64,000 nucleotides of DNA from Desulfobaculum bizertense DSM 18034 (lineage in GTDB: Bacteria > Desulfobacterota > Desulfovibrionia > Desulfovibrionales > Desulfovibrionaceae). The stretch lies in NCBI RefSeq assembly GCF_900167065.1, contig NZ_FUYA01000005.1, forward strand, positions 186,001 through 250,000, given 5' to 3'. The position numbers were made by a program, and so were the translations under genes. The stretch's first letter is position 1. Each line of letters begins with the position of its first letter. The notes under the pieces were generated by a model that made no database searches, was not told where the DNA came from, and saw only the letters and a list, made by a program, of their open reading frames with translations. Below, piece after piece: positions 44,651 to 53,726 of the stretch.

Positions 44651-44995
44651 ATGGCCAAAAACTCCCTTCTTTCCAGAGCCTTATCACCAGAGGCAGATAC
44701 GGCGCTCCAGCAACTGGGGAAAAATATCCGCCGTGCCCGCATCAGACGCGGCATCAAGCAGGCAGAACTCGCCGAACGAGCAGGCATGGCTGTCCCAACC
44801 CTACGACGGCTGGAATCTGGCAAAGCCAATGTTGGGCTTGCCGTGCTTGTGCAGGTTCTCGAAATTCTGGGACTTATCGACCAAATAGGAAATATTGCTC
44901 ACCCAGACACCGATACGCTCGGAAAAGCTCTTGAAGAGCAGCAGCTTCGGCAACGGGTCGACAGCAAGCGAGTTGACGACGATCTCGACTTTTAG
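44651..44995 (+). CDS. hipB: HipB-like antitoxin / XRE-family regulator
   Basis: A 114-residue DNA-binding protein with a lambda-repressor-type helix-turn-helix (IRRARIRRGIKQAELAERAG, residues about 25-80, with TLRRLESGKANVG). It would neutralise HipA and repress the pair. The 30 charged C-terminal residues may be the flexible antitoxin tail. ATG at 44651 (GAGG upstream) is used; longer open frame upstream overlaps the promoter and is not coding. Confidence 0.85.
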   Translation: MAKNSLLSRALSPEADTALQQLGKNIRRARIRRGIKQAELAERAGMAVPTLRRLESGKANVGLAVLVQVLEILGLIDQIGNIAHPDTDTLGKALEEQQLRQRVDSKRVDDDLDF

Positions 44996-45018
44996 CACTG
45001 CCAAACATGGAGGCATCC

Positions 45019-46272
45019 ATGCCCACGAACTCATGCTATGTGTATCTGCATCTCCAAAAAGGCTTTGTCCCTGTTGGGAAACTCACCATGCGCCAAAACG
45101 GGGAACAGCTCAGCTCGGAGTTTGCCTATGGCCGCCGCTATCTTGAGCGCCCCAATGCCCTCTCCATAGATCCCCGACAGCTCCCGCTCACTTCTGAGCG
45201 CTTCCAGACTCTCGGGCTGTTTGGCTGCTTTCGCGATGCAAGCCCTGATGGGTGGGGGCGCCACCTGCTGGACCGCGCAGCAGAAGAGCACGGCACGCAC
45301 CCTTCCGAATTTGAATACCTCACGGTCCTTGACCAGCAAAACCGCATTGGTGCACTCGCGTTTGGCATGGATCTCTCTGGTCCCAAGCCCTATACTCCGG
45401 CATGGCGCCCCAAGCGCATTGCGGGCGATGGGCTGGACCTCCAGAAAATGCTTGAGGCCGCAGACGCAGTCATGAACTACGAAGAACTCAAACCAGAATA
45501 CCGACGTTTTCTGGTACGGGGGTCCTCTGTTGGCGGAGCGCAGCCCAAGGCAACGCTTGAATTTGAAGGGCGCCCGTGGATTGCCAAATTTTCCCAAAAA
45601 CTCGAAAGCTGGCCGACCTGCCGCATTGAGCTTGCAGCCATGCGTCTTGCCGCTGCCTGTGGCATTCGGACCGCAGCGAGTCGCCTAGTTCATGTGGCTG
45701 GAGGTCGCGACATCCTTCTTTCGGAACGTTTTGACCGGGCACCCAACGGCAACCGCCTGCCCTACCTCACTGCCATGAGCCTTACCGGCGTGCCAGAAAT
45801 GCACATGGGGAGTTATGGCGATATTGCCCGATCCATGCGCAGATTCTGCGATACGGACACCCTGAGTGACGACCTCGCCGAACTGTTCCGACGCATGGTC
45901 TTCAATATCCTGTGCAACAACACAGACGACCACCAGTGCAATCACGCCTTTCTCTATTCCTTTGAGCGCCGCACATGGCGACTCTCTCCGGCCTATGACG
46001 TTGTGCCGCAGCCGCTTTTTTATGAAACAGGTCCCTCGCGCCTCACCCTTGGCGTTGGTGAATCCGGGACTCTGGCAACACTCCCCAATGCCCTGTCCCA
46101 CTGTGAAGACTTTCTGCTGACCAAAGAACAGGCTCGCGGAATCGTACGGAACATGCACGCCCGAGTGCACAAGCACTGGCAGCAGGTCAATCAGGATGCC
46201 GGAGTGCCCGAAGAAAAACTTCCTGCCCTTGCGCAGGCCTACCACGTCGCAGCATCACCCTACGAAGAGTAA
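45019..46272 (+). CDS. hipA: HipA-family serine/threonine kinase toxin
   Basis: A 417-residue HipA kinase. Order: N-terminal subdomain with FGCFRDASPDGWGRHLL, the P-loop-like VGGAQPKA (about residue 175) whose serine-containing VRGSSVGG may be the autophosphorylation loop, and the catalytic NILCNNTDDHQCNHAF with PAYDVVPQP providing the catalytic and metal aspartates. E. coli HipA phosphorylates glutamyl-tRNA synthetase; the target here is unknown. ATG at 45019 has GGAGG at the right distance; ATG at 45007 does not. It lies 23 bases after hipB. All key residues are present, so it should be active. Confidence 0.9.
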   Translation: MPTNSCYVYLHLQKGFVPVGKLTMRQNGEQLSSEFAYGRRYLERPNALSIDPRQLPLTSERFQTLGLFGCFRDASPDGWGRHLLDRAAEEHGTHPSEFEYLTVLDQQNRIGALAFGMDLSGPKPYTPAWRPKRIAGDGLDLQKMLEAADAVMNYEELKPEYRRFLVRGSSVGGAQPKATLEFEGRPWIAKFSQKLESWPTCRIELAAMRLAAACGIRTAASRLVHVAGGRDILLSERFDRAPNGNRLPYLTAMSLTGVPEMHMGSYGDIARSMRRFCDTDTLSDDLAELFRRMVFNILCNNTDDHQCNHAFLYSFERRTWRLSPAYDVVPQPLFYETGPSRLTLGVGESGTLATLPNALSHCEDFLLTKEQARGIVRNMHARVHKHWQQVNQDAGVPEEKLPALAQAYHVAASPYEE

Positions 46273-46307
46273 AAAAAACGCCCCTCATACCGAAGTACGA
46301 GGGGCGT
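46271..46307. terminator. Bidirectional terminator between hipA and ssb
   Basis: ACGCCCCTC pairs with GAGGGGCGT across a TAC-cgaa-GTA inner hairpin; eight A flank one side (T run for the ssb transcript). Confidence 0.85.
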
Positions 46308-46328
46308 CAAAGACTCATTCTTATGTCT

Positions 46329-46820
46329 TTAGAACGGCACGTCGTCCATGCCAGAGGCTTCGGACGGGAATGCAGGACCAAGGTCTTCAGAAGAAGACTG
46401 CTGCTGATTCTGTGCCTGCTGCTGGCCACCCCAGCCGCCGCCATTATTCTGCTGCTGGCGAGGCTGCTGACCACCCTGAGGCTGTGCGCCCTTGGGGTCA
46501 AGGAACTGAACGCGCATGGCCTTCACTTCCGTGGTGTAACGGTCGGAACCGTCCTGAGCCTGCCACTTGCGAGTCTGAAGGCTTCCTTCCACGTACACAA
46601 GGCTACCCTTGTGCAGGTAGTTGGCGCAAGGCTCGGCCTGACGACCAAAGACAACAACAGAGTGCCACTCTGCACGATCAACGCGCTCACCCTGCTGATT
46701 AGTGTAGCTTTCGTCAGTAGCCATACGGAAATTCGTCACAGGCTGACCGGACTGGGTGTAGCGAAGCTCAGGGTCACGGCCAAGACGGCCAATGAGCATA
46801 ACTCTGTTCAAAGAAGCCAT
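46329..46820 (-). CDS. ssb: Single-stranded DNA-binding protein
   Basis: A 163-residue SSB: an N-terminal OB fold (MASLNRVMLIGRLGRDPELR to about residue 105), a Gln/Gly-rich linker, and the acidic DDVPF tail that recruits replication and repair partners. ATG at 46820 with GGGAG upstream is used. It is the last gene of the long minus-strand run that begins with motA. Confidence 0.95.
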   Translation of the reverse strand: MASLNRVMLIGRLGRDPELRYTQSGQPVTNFRMATDESYTNQQGERVDRAEWHSVVVFGRQAEPCANYLHKGSLVYVEGSLQTRKWQAQDGSDRYTTEVKAMRVQFLDPKGAQPQGGQQPRQQQNNGGGWGGQQQAQNQQQSSSEDLGPAFPSEASGMDDVPF

Positions 46821-46842
46821 AATATTCTCCCGATTTCGGTTC

Positions 46843-47217
46843 TCATTTCTGCCCGGATGCAGCGGCATCCTGGGCTTTCTGTTCTAGCGCATCAAGGGCA
46901 TCTTCAAGCTGGGTGCTGAGTGAATTTGCTTCACCAGCTTTCCAGTTTGCAAGCGCATCTTCCAGTTTTGCCTTAATGGACAGTGCCCGGTCAAGGTCAG
47001 ATTGAAGTGCGTCCCTTACGTGCCTGTCTTTCAACCCGAAACGAAGCTGGTCGTCAAGGGTAGAAACCAGTTCGAGAAGATCTCGGGGGGTGAGTGGAGA
47101 CTGAGAAGGCGGTAACGGGTCGGGCCACGCAAGCGCATAAAGCGCGGGCCATGTTCGTTCAATTTCTTCAGGATATGGAGTGGTTGCCATAACCCGTATC
47201 TGAAGAACTCTCCCCAT
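46843..47217 (-). CDS. Hypothetical helical protein (124 aa)
   Basis: No family recognised. A Pro-rich segment (WPDPLPPSQSPLTP) is followed by long amphipathic helices rich in Leu, Asp and Ala. A strong GGAGG precedes the ATG, and the gene sits nine bases after the biotinyl-carrier gene and 22 before ssb on the same strand, so it belongs to that operon. Confidence 0.65.
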   Translation of the reverse strand: MGRVLQIRVMATTPYPEEIERTWPALYALAWPDPLPPSQSPLTPRDLLELVSTLDDQLRFGLKDRHVRDALQSDLDRALSIKAKLEDALANWKAGEANSLSTQLEDALDALEQKAQDAAASGQK

Positions 47218-47226
47218 TTTTTCCTC

Positions 47227-47877
47227 CTATTCGTGCTCCTCCCATTCGCCCTGAACGCGGTTAATCACGTCCTGAATGACCGGGAGCAAATCCTCGGGGC
47301 ACACACCAATCAATGGTTCGCCTGCCGCCACGGACTCATTATGTTTGAAGTACACGGCATAAATCAGTCCATCTTCGCCAGTGTATGGCAAAGACACTTC
47401 CCGCTTCATACGGGACATAATGAACAGATCCATGCCATCGTGAACCCTCACAGCCTTGGAGCCAGAGGCTTTCACCTTGGTATCAATTTCGGGCACAAAA
47501 TAATATTTGGCCTGCTCTGGTGCATGGAAGAGATGCAGTGTTTTTTTCAGGATGTGGGAAATAACCTCATCCTTGGTCAGGTAGTGACGCAGGGTAAACA
47601 GCTTTGTTCCCTGCTCCACAAACTGCCCGGAGTGCTCCAGAAAAACTTTTTCCACTTCGCCCTTAAGCGGAGCTTCAATGATCTTTTTGTTTTTCTCACG
47701 CTCCAGTGTAGCCAGCACTGTTCCCGACTTCTCATTCCAGGTGCCGGACTTGCCCGTCACCTTGGTGCCCGGTTCCGTAATGGCGTATTCAACGGTACCA
47801 GTATGGGGAGCCAGAATATCGACAGTCTCAAAAGGAGACGCCTTCATTTCTTCCAGCAGGGCTTTGACATCTATCAC
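47227..47877 (-). CDS. Biotinyl/lipoyl-domain carrier protein of acetyl-CoA carboxylase
   Basis: A 216-residue protein directly downstream of the carboxyltransferase gene, so presumably the biotin carrier. Two biotinyl-like domains are visible. The first has LEREKNKKIIEAP and EVEKVFLEHSGQFVEQG; the second has FIMSRMKREVSLPYTGEDG and VYFKHNESVAAGEPL. In each a lysine (about Lys62 and Lys158) falls where the biotinylated Lys of EAMKM would be, but neither site has the canonical AMKM. GTG at 47877 is chosen because AGGGGG lies six bases upstream; an upstream GTG at 47928 lacks this. Confidence 0.7.
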   Translation of the reverse strand: MIDVKALLEEMKASPFETVDILAPHTGTVEYAITEPGTKVTGKSGTWNEKSGTVLATLEREKNKKIIEAPLKGEVEKVFLEHSGQFVEQGTKLFTLRHYLTKDEVISHILKKTLHLFHAPEQAKYYFVPEIDTKVKASGSKAVRVHDGMDLFIMSRMKREVSLPYTGEDGLIYAVYFKHNESVAAGEPLIGVCPEDLLPVIQDVINRVQGEWEEHE

Positions 47878-47942
47878 GGAATGCCCCCTAAAGATATAAC
47901 ATTTTCCGGGCCGGACAGGTCTCCCCACTCCGGCCCAGATGG

Positions 47943-50210
47943 TTAGCGATAGTAGAGATTTCTGCCGCCCATCGTCATCAGGGCCTGCTGCAGATTCTTA
48001 CGGATCTCCCGACGGTCCCAGATACCCTGAATGTGCCCACGAGAAAGAGCCTGATGGGCATCATGGTAGTTCGGAGGAACGTCGAGGCCTGTGGTTTCCT
48101 TAATAACTCCCGGTCCAGCAAAGCCAATATTCGCAGAGCGAACAGCAAACTGATACGGCGAGCAGCCAAGGAAACTGGCAACAGGACCAGCATAGGAATT
48201 GGTATCATACAGCACGAGGTAGAGACCACCGGCTTCGATGTAGCGGCGCACAGCCATTGTGCAGCGCGGCATCTGAATAACGCCGTTGACACCTTCCTGA
48301 ATGCGGATACCAGCAGTTCCGTGAACATAGGCAATAAAGGGGAAATGCTTGCGGCGGGCGCGTTCAGCAGCGCGAATGAACTTTTCGCCTTCTGCTGCAC
48401 CAACAGAACCACCGCGGAAGTCACCAATAAGCATGGCGACAACGCAGTTCACATTGCCAATCCGGGCCTCGAATGTTGTGCATGCGCACTTCTTGCCAGT
48501 GTTGGCTTTCGCCTTTTCCAGCTTGGCATCGAGTCCCTCAAAATTCAGGGGATTGCCCGACTCAATGTTTTTGTTGAACTCATAAATAGAATTCGGATCA
48601 AAAACATTGTGCAGGTACCACTTGTATTCCATACGGAAGTGGTGCCCACAGGTCGAACACACGCCACCAAAATCACCAAAGAGGTCAGGTGCCCACATAT
48701 CCACGCAGCCATGCGTTGCCGCATTGGGGCAAGATACGGCCCGATCTTCACGGGCCTGCGGGCTAACATAATACGTCCCCTGCTCCGAGCTGTCCTCGTC
48801 CCAGCAGGACAATTCTGTCAGACTTCTTTCGGTCTCAGCGTCAAGGCTCTCCTGCTCTCCACCGCGTCCGAGTGCACCCCGAACCCAGTTAAGAGGTGCA
48901 GAACAGCGGTTCTTCACGACCTGAATTTCACCGCTAATTTCTTCCATGACTCCAGAAATCTTTTTCTGGTGCTTGCGCATAAAGTCATACTTGAAAAACG
49001 AATAAATATCCCACCACAAGCTGCCAATCGTGCTCTGCACGCGTTCCGGGAACGGTGTTTCGTCAAGATAGGCCCGCTGGGCAAGGCGGCGGAATTTCAG
49101 ATAACGACGCCACACCAGACGCTCTTTCGCCCGAGACGAAAGGTTCCAGCGCACGTAAATATCCTCAACGTTTTTGCCCTTTTTCCGTGCCCGGCGAGAA
49201 CTCAGGGTCATGGCTCTAAAGAAGCGCCAGCCCTTAACGTTCAGCACCACCGCATCAGTGGCGCTAATCACGTCCTGACGCAGCATACGGAAAAAATCAA
49301 AATGATTGGGGCGAGCACCCAGTGCAGGCTCCTGCACCACCTGATCGATGTATCCCTGCTCCAGATTATCCTCGGCAGTGATTTTAAGCTTGCGTGCGCA
49401 ACTTTCGACCAGTTCAGGTGTAGCCCGCTGCCCATTACGCAGGCGGCCTTCAATGGCCGCGCCACCTTCGGGCGAAATAACAGAATAATATCCGTGCGAC
49501 ATCATCAGACGGCGGTCAGAAAGCGCAATAGCTTCTGCACCACCAGAGCCACCCTCGGAAATGCAGGCAATAACCGGAACGGAAAGGCCAGCCATTTCAT
49601 AGAGGTTACGGGCAATCTGCTGTGCTGCACCGGGGTTATCTTCGATGGGGTATGATCCGGGAGTGAACACGTAGGTATGGATCGGAATATTTTCCGTTTC
49701 TGCAACCTTCATGTAATGCAATGCCTTGGCATTACCCCACGGTTTTACGGAACCACCATTGCGGAATTCCTGACCGTGGCCTTTTTCCTGACCAATGACC
49801 ATCACCGGCTGGTTATACACCTTTCCACCAACGCGGCGGGTGATGTATGCCCGAGCAATGATCATGCTGGGATCAATGTTATACTCGTCCTGACCACCAA
49901 GCTCGGTGTAGTTGTCATAGACGTTTTCGAGAATGTCTTTCAGGCAGATGCGCTGCGAATGTCGCACAATGCGCACCTTGTCCATCGGACTCAGTTCCCG
50001 CTCAAGTTTCTTTTCCAAAAACTCGAACAGATCTTCAAGGGCGGAAAGCTGCTTGGACTTTTCAGAAGCAGAAGCCGTGGCCTCACGTTCCAGAAAGTCA
50101 CTCAGTTTGGACTGCAAAAGCTTAATGTTTGCATTTTCCCGCGCCCCAAAGATATCCTGAATATACTGTAGCCTGTCGCGCAGGCCCTGAATTCTTTTTT
50201 CAGTATCCAT
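47943..50210 (-). CDS. Fused acetyl-CoA carboxylase carboxyltransferase (alpha then beta)
   Basis: A 755-residue fusion. Residues about 1-380 match AccA (VIGQEKGHGQEFRNGG; SEGGSGGAEAIALSDR), and residues about 465-755 match AccD, with a zinc ribbon (CPNAATHGC-x15-CSTCG) and the YVHGTAGIRIQEG active-site region. Together they transfer carboxyl from carboxybiotin to acetyl-CoA for fatty-acid synthesis. In most bacteria these are two genes. ATG at 50210 is used; ribosome site weak. It follows accC by 95 bases and precedes the carrier gene. Confidence 0.88.
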   Translation of the reverse strand: MDTEKRIQGLRDRLQYIQDIFGARENANIKLLQSKLSDFLEREATASASEKSKQLSALEDLFEFLEKKLERELSPMDKVRIVRHSQRICLKDILENVYDNYTELGGQDEYNIDPSMIIARAYITRRVGGKVYNQPVMVIGQEKGHGQEFRNGGSVKPWGNAKALHYMKVAETENIPIHTYVFTPGSYPIEDNPGAAQQIARNLYEMAGLSVPVIACISEGGSGGAEAIALSDRRLMMSHGYYSVISPEGGAAIEGRLRNGQRATPELVESCARKLKITAEDNLEQGYIDQVVQEPALGARPNHFDFFRMLRQDVISATDAVVLNVKGWRFFRAMTLSSRRARKKGKNVEDIYVRWNLSSRAKERLVWRRYLKFRRLAQRAYLDETPFPERVQSTIGSLWWDIYSFFKYDFMRKHQKKISGVMEEISGEIQVVKNRCSAPLNWVRGALGRGGEQESLDAETERSLTELSCWDEDSSEQGTYYVSPQAREDRAVSCPNAATHGCVDMWAPDLFGDFGGVCSTCGHHFRMEYKWYLHNVFDPNSIYEFNKNIESGNPLNFEGLDAKLEKAKANTGKKCACTTFEARIGNVNCVVAMLIGDFRGGSVGAAEGEKFIRAAERARRKHFPFIAYVHGTAGIRIQEGVNGVIQMPRCTMAVRRYIEAGGLYLVLYDTNSYAGPVASFLGCSPYQFAVRSANIGFAGPGVIKETTGLDVPPNYHDAHQALSRGHIQGIWDRREIRKNLQQALMTMGGRNLYYR

Positions 50211-50305
50211 AAAGCATCTTTGGCTTGAGTGTCGGTCAAAAAGGCCCAGAGTACAACGCACTCCAGACCGATTTCATGCCATACAGAGACGGCACGATAC
50301 CGGCG

Positions 50306-51724
50306 TTAACTGAATTTCAGCAGATCAGCTGTTTTTTCCCGCAGGAAATCAACATTAGAACGCAGAGTACTTCCCTTAGCATCGTGCCCCTGGAGCTGGA
50401 GCTTGTCAAGAAACGCCAAACCGCGCTTCTGAGCTTCGGCCAGGTCCTTGCCCCAGATAATGGCGAGAGCAAGGTTCGGGTCAAATTCAGTAGGAATTTC
50501 GTATGCTTTGTCCGTGGGCACCTGAGTGTACATGGACAGCCACTCTTCGTCCTGCCAGCTAAAGGTTTCGATTGTGCCGCACCACGGCGCAAACTTGTTT
50601 GCCGGGTCTTCCGCGATGATACGGTATTCAATACCCACACCATCAAAGCGGATGTCCTTCTGGGAGTACCCAAGCGGCTCACCAAGCGCACAACGAATCT
50701 GCTCTGCAATGAGGTCCACATCGCCTTCACCGTTCACACGGGAAATCGTGGCAGAGACGCCATTTTCTACCTGAATTCGAGTATTGACTTCCATCAGGAA
50801 AGGCTTGCCATTGGGCGTCACAATCCATTCCCATGTGCCAACGCTGTCATATCCAGACTCGCGGGCCATAGAAAGAGAGTGTTCCGTAATTTCGTCCAGC
50901 AGGCTCTGTGCGTCAAAACCATACGTGAGTTCGCCCGGAGCAAAGCCCGGAGCAACTTCAACACGCTTCTGACGCCCGGAACTCTGCACGGAGCAGTTAC
51001 GGGTCCCAAAGTGCAACGGCTCGCTTCCATGACGGTCAGCGAGAACCTGAACTTCCAGATGGTTAAAATCAAAGATGCGCTGTTCCACAAGCACACCCTC
51101 ATCATTAAACTGACGCAGGGAGTAATTGCGAATACGGCGATAGATGGACCGGAAGGAATCCATGTCATGAATTTCTTCAATGCCCATGCCACCACCACCG
51201 GCAGAAGCCTTTACCAGCACAACGGGGTGGGCAATACCCTGCTCCGCCTGAAACGCGAAAAGGTTCTCGGCAATTTCTTCTGCTTCCAGCTCATCATAGA
51301 TGGGCCGGTCAGAGCCGGGAACCGTGGGGACGCCAAGGCTACGAGCAAGACGCTTTGTGTTAATCTTGTCGCCCAGTTCGCGAATAACGCGCCATGAAGG
51401 TCCAATCCATTCCAGCCGGTTCTGACGCTGCGTCACGCGGCGCGCAAAACGAAAATCTTCGGCAAAAAAGCCGTAGCCGGGATGAATTGCTGTTGCTTGC
51501 GCATCGTCTGCGACTGCAAGCAATTCGTTAGCATCATGGTAGGACGAAATACGATACAATGCGTTCTCACCGCCAAGGTCGCGGGCAAGGCGAACATGCC
51601 CTGAGGCCGCGTCCTGAGCGGTGTAAACGCAAACAAAATCCAGACCGAGCTTCCGACAGGCCCGGACAATACGCATGGCGATTTCGCCACGGTTTGCCAC
51701 AAGGACCTTATGTTTCTTCAGCAA
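50306..51724 (-). CDS. accC: Biotin carboxylase
   Basis: ATP-grasp enzyme of 472 residues that carboxylates the biotin on the carrier protein. KHKVLVANRGEIAMRIVRAC opens the pre-ATP-grasp domain; KASAGGGGMGIEEI is the glycine-rich ATP loop; EVNTRIQVENGVSA carries the catalytic Glu and Arg (typical enzymes read MEMNTRLQVEH). TTG start with AAGGAA upstream. Pyruvate or other carboxylases use related subunits, but the fused carboxyltransferase next door supports acetyl-CoA carboxylase. Confidence 0.88.
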   Translation of the reverse strand: MLKKHKVLVANRGEIAMRIVRACRKLGLDFVCVYTAQDAASGHVRLARDLGGENALYRISSYHDANELLAVADDAQATAIHPGYGFFAEDFRFARRVTQRQNRLEWIGPSWRVIRELGDKINTKRLARSLGVPTVPGSDRPIYDELEAEEIAENLFAFQAEQGIAHPVVLVKASAGGGGMGIEEIHDMDSFRSIYRRIRNYSLRQFNDEGVLVEQRIFDFNHLEVQVLADRHGSEPLHFGTRNCSVQSSGRQKRVEVAPGFAPGELTYGFDAQSLLDEITEHSLSMARESGYDSVGTWEWIVTPNGKPFLMEVNTRIQVENGVSATISRVNGEGDVDLIAEQIRCALGEPLGYSQKDIRFDGVGIEYRIIAEDPANKFAPWCGTIETFSWQDEEWLSMYTQVPTDKAYEIPTEFDPNLALAIIWGKDLAEAQKRGLAFLDKLQLQGHDAKGSTLRSNVDFLREKTADLLKFS

Positions 51725-51727
51725 TGG

Positions 51728-52120
51728 TTATGTTCCTTGTTTGCCAGCCTTCTTCCTGAGCGCAATCATGCGCTTCTGAACTTCAAGGACGAGCTTATCC
51801 AGTCGTGCTTCCTGACGGCGATCGTTATCGGCGAAGCCAAGGCCCACCAATCCATCAGCGCAAACACGCATGATATCTGCTTTCAGCCCGGGAATGAAGA
51901 GCTTTTTGTTAAGGAGCAGATCAAACTCCAGCCGAGTATCTTTTCGGAAATCATTGCGTGGTTTCCGAAAAGCCAGCCCTGTTGCACTCAAGTCGAGCAC
52001 AACAAAACTTTCGCCAGTGGCTTTCAGGGAAATTTCGAGTCCCGGAATACGGGTTCGAAACGCTTTACGCTGCCCTGTGCCGCCAATCTCGCCCAAGGAA
52101 AAATCATATTCGTCAAACAT
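51728..52120 (-). CDS. PilZ-domain protein (c-di-GMP receptor)
   Basis: A 130-residue single-domain PilZ protein. RKAFR (residues 18-22) and DLSATGLAF (about 43-51) correspond to the RxxxR and (D/N)xSxxG motifs that bind cyclic-di-GMP. It lies one base after motB and three before accC on the same strand; PilZ proteins beside stator genes commonly slow the flagellar motor, so a motility brake is plausible. Confidence 0.85.
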   Translation of the reverse strand: MFDEYDFSLGEIGGTGQRKAFRTRIPGLEISLKATGESFVVLDLSATGLAFRKPRNDFRKDTRLEFDLLLNKKLFIPGLKADIMRVCADGLVGLGFADNDRRQEARLDKLVLEVQKRMIALRKKAGKQGT

Positions 52121-52121
52121 T

Positions 52122-52859
52122 CTATCTACTCACCATCTTTTCGAGAACCAGTTCTACTCGTCGATTTCTGGCACGATTATCAGCAGTATTGTTAGGATAG
52201 AGCGGTTCGAGGTCGGCAAGCCCCGTCGCTGTCAGACGCTCTTGAGCGATTCCAAGTTGCATCAAATACCGCAAAACATACACGGCACGCAAGCTTGAAA
52301 TCTCCCAGTTATCCTTAAAACGGGCGCCAGCTCGCATTGGAAGGTCATCCGTATGCCCAACAATATTGATTTTCTGATCATGTTTTTTGATCAAAACATC
52401 TTTTAATTCGACCAAAATCTTCTTGCCCTCGGGGCTAAGCTCGACCTGACCGTTTTCGAACATCACATCGCCGGGAATGCGAATAACAACCTTTCCTTTT
52501 TCTAGCACCGCGCCAACGATTCCCTCAATACCTTTCTGCGTAATAAATGTTCGCACGTCAGAATAGACTTTGCGCTGAACCTCCAAAAGCTGCTTCTGGA
52601 GCCGGACCGAATCCATAATCACGGCATCATCAGAACGCACAGGGGCTGTCATCAGCTGAGTGGACTTGGTGCCAAGCGCACGCTTCACCGAAAGAAAAGA
52701 ATCCGTAAATTTATTCACGTCCAGAGTAGACATGGAAAACAGCATAATAAAAAACACAAGCAAAAGCAGGCTCAGGTCCGCAAAAGTTACAATCCAGCGG
52801 TCATGATCGGAACTTTCCTGCTTTTCCGGCTCAAGGTAATTATTCGGATCATCGTGCAC
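52122..52859 (-). CDS. motB: Flagellar motor stator protein MotB
   Basis: A 245-residue stator: short cytoplasmic N-terminus, single membrane helix with the ion-binding aspartate (TFADLSLLLLVFFIML, Asp28 of the chosen start), plug region, and a C-terminal OmpA-like peptidoglycan-binding domain (INIVGHTDDLPMRAG, NRARNRRVELVLEK). GTG at 52859 overlaps the motA stop by 11 bases and has AAGGAG upstream. Confidence 0.93.
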   Translation of the reverse strand: MHDDPNNYLEPEKQESSDHDRWIVTFADLSLLLLVFFIMLFSMSTLDVNKFTDSFLSVKRALGTKSTQLMTAPVRSDDAVIMDSVRLQKQLLEVQRKVYSDVRTFITQKGIEGIVGAVLEKGKVVIRIPGDVMFENGQVELSPEGKKILVELKDVLIKKHDQKINIVGHTDDLPMRAGARFKDNWEISSLRAVYVLRYLMQLGIAQERLTATGLADLEPLYPNNTADNRARNRRVELVLEKMVSR

Positions 52860-53604
52860 TTTTGCGCTCCTTCGGAGGAATAAAGGACGAAAGCTTTTCG
52901 TAAACCAGTCTTGGGTTGTTGTTCTCAAGAATGGACTTTGCCCCTTCAAAAATAATCTGGAGGTGCAGCTCTTCCTGTGAGGTCCTGGCTCTCATTTTGC
53001 CTGCAAAGGGCAAAAACACGAGGTTTGCCATAATGGTTCCATAAAAGGTGGTCAGAATGGCAACAGCCATTGCCGGGCCAAGCGTGGACGGGTCATCCAT
53101 TTTTGCCAGCATCTGCACCAGACCGATCAGGGTACCGATCATACCAAATGCCGGAGCGTATCCCGCGAGCTTCTGAAAGACTTCAATAAAGATATTGTGC
53201 TTTCGCTTCATGGTACTGATCTCAATCATCAGGGTATCCCGAATAATCTGTCCATCAGCGCTGTCCGCAATAAGCTGGCAGGCCTTTTTCAGAATCGGAT
53301 TGTCAGTCTGGATATTTTCCAGAGCAAGCAAACCTTCTCGGCGGCTGATTTCTGCGATGCGAACCATCACGTTCACGACATCGTCAACTTTTCCCTTCTT
53401 TTTCATGAACATGGACAATGCAATCTTGTGTGCATCCACCACGTCTCGAATGGGAAAGGTCACGCAAATCGCGGCAAAAGTGCCTCCCATGACGATCATC
53501 AGGCCGGGAACATTCACAAAGAGGGAAATGTCTCCACCAATCAGGATGGCGCCGAGCACAAGGACAAAACCAATCAGAGAACCCAAAAACGTTGCGATAT
53601 CCAT
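52849..53604 (-). CDS. motA: Flagellar motor stator protein MotA
   Basis: A 251-residue four-helix inner-membrane protein that forms the ion channel with MotB and pushes the rotor. MDIATFLGSLIGFVLVLGAI begins the first helix, and YAPAFGMIGTLIGLVQML plus MAVAILTTFYGTIMANLVFLP are the conserved helices 3 and 4. ATG at 53604 (GGAAG upstream) gives the usual MDIAT start; upstream in-frame starts extend it by 20 unconserved residues. Confidence 0.93.
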   Translation of the reverse strand: MDIATFLGSLIGFVLVLGAILIGGDISLFVNVPGLMIVMGGTFAAICVTFPIRDVVDAHKIALSMFMKKKGKVDDVVNVMVRIAEISRREGLLALENIQTDNPILKKACQLIADSADGQIIRDTLMIEISTMKRKHNIFIEVFQKLAGYAPAFGMIGTLIGLVQMLAKMDDPSTLGPAMAVAILTTFYGTIMANLVFLPFAGKMRARTSQEELHLQIIFEGAKSILENNNPRLVYEKLSSFIPPKERKSAR

Positions 53605-53726
53605 AAGCTTCCATTCCCGCGTTGTTCGTGCGGACGTTGACATACAAAGGCTTCCCAGCCACAATGGAAAGTCTTAAAATTCCTGTTTAAAAAGACTGCT
53701 TCAAAACATATAACACGCCGAATACT

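Noticed and set aside
48033-49655. 540-codon open frame antisense to the fused carboxyltransferase
   Set aside because: No recognisable domain; the minus-strand gene has strong motifs throughout.
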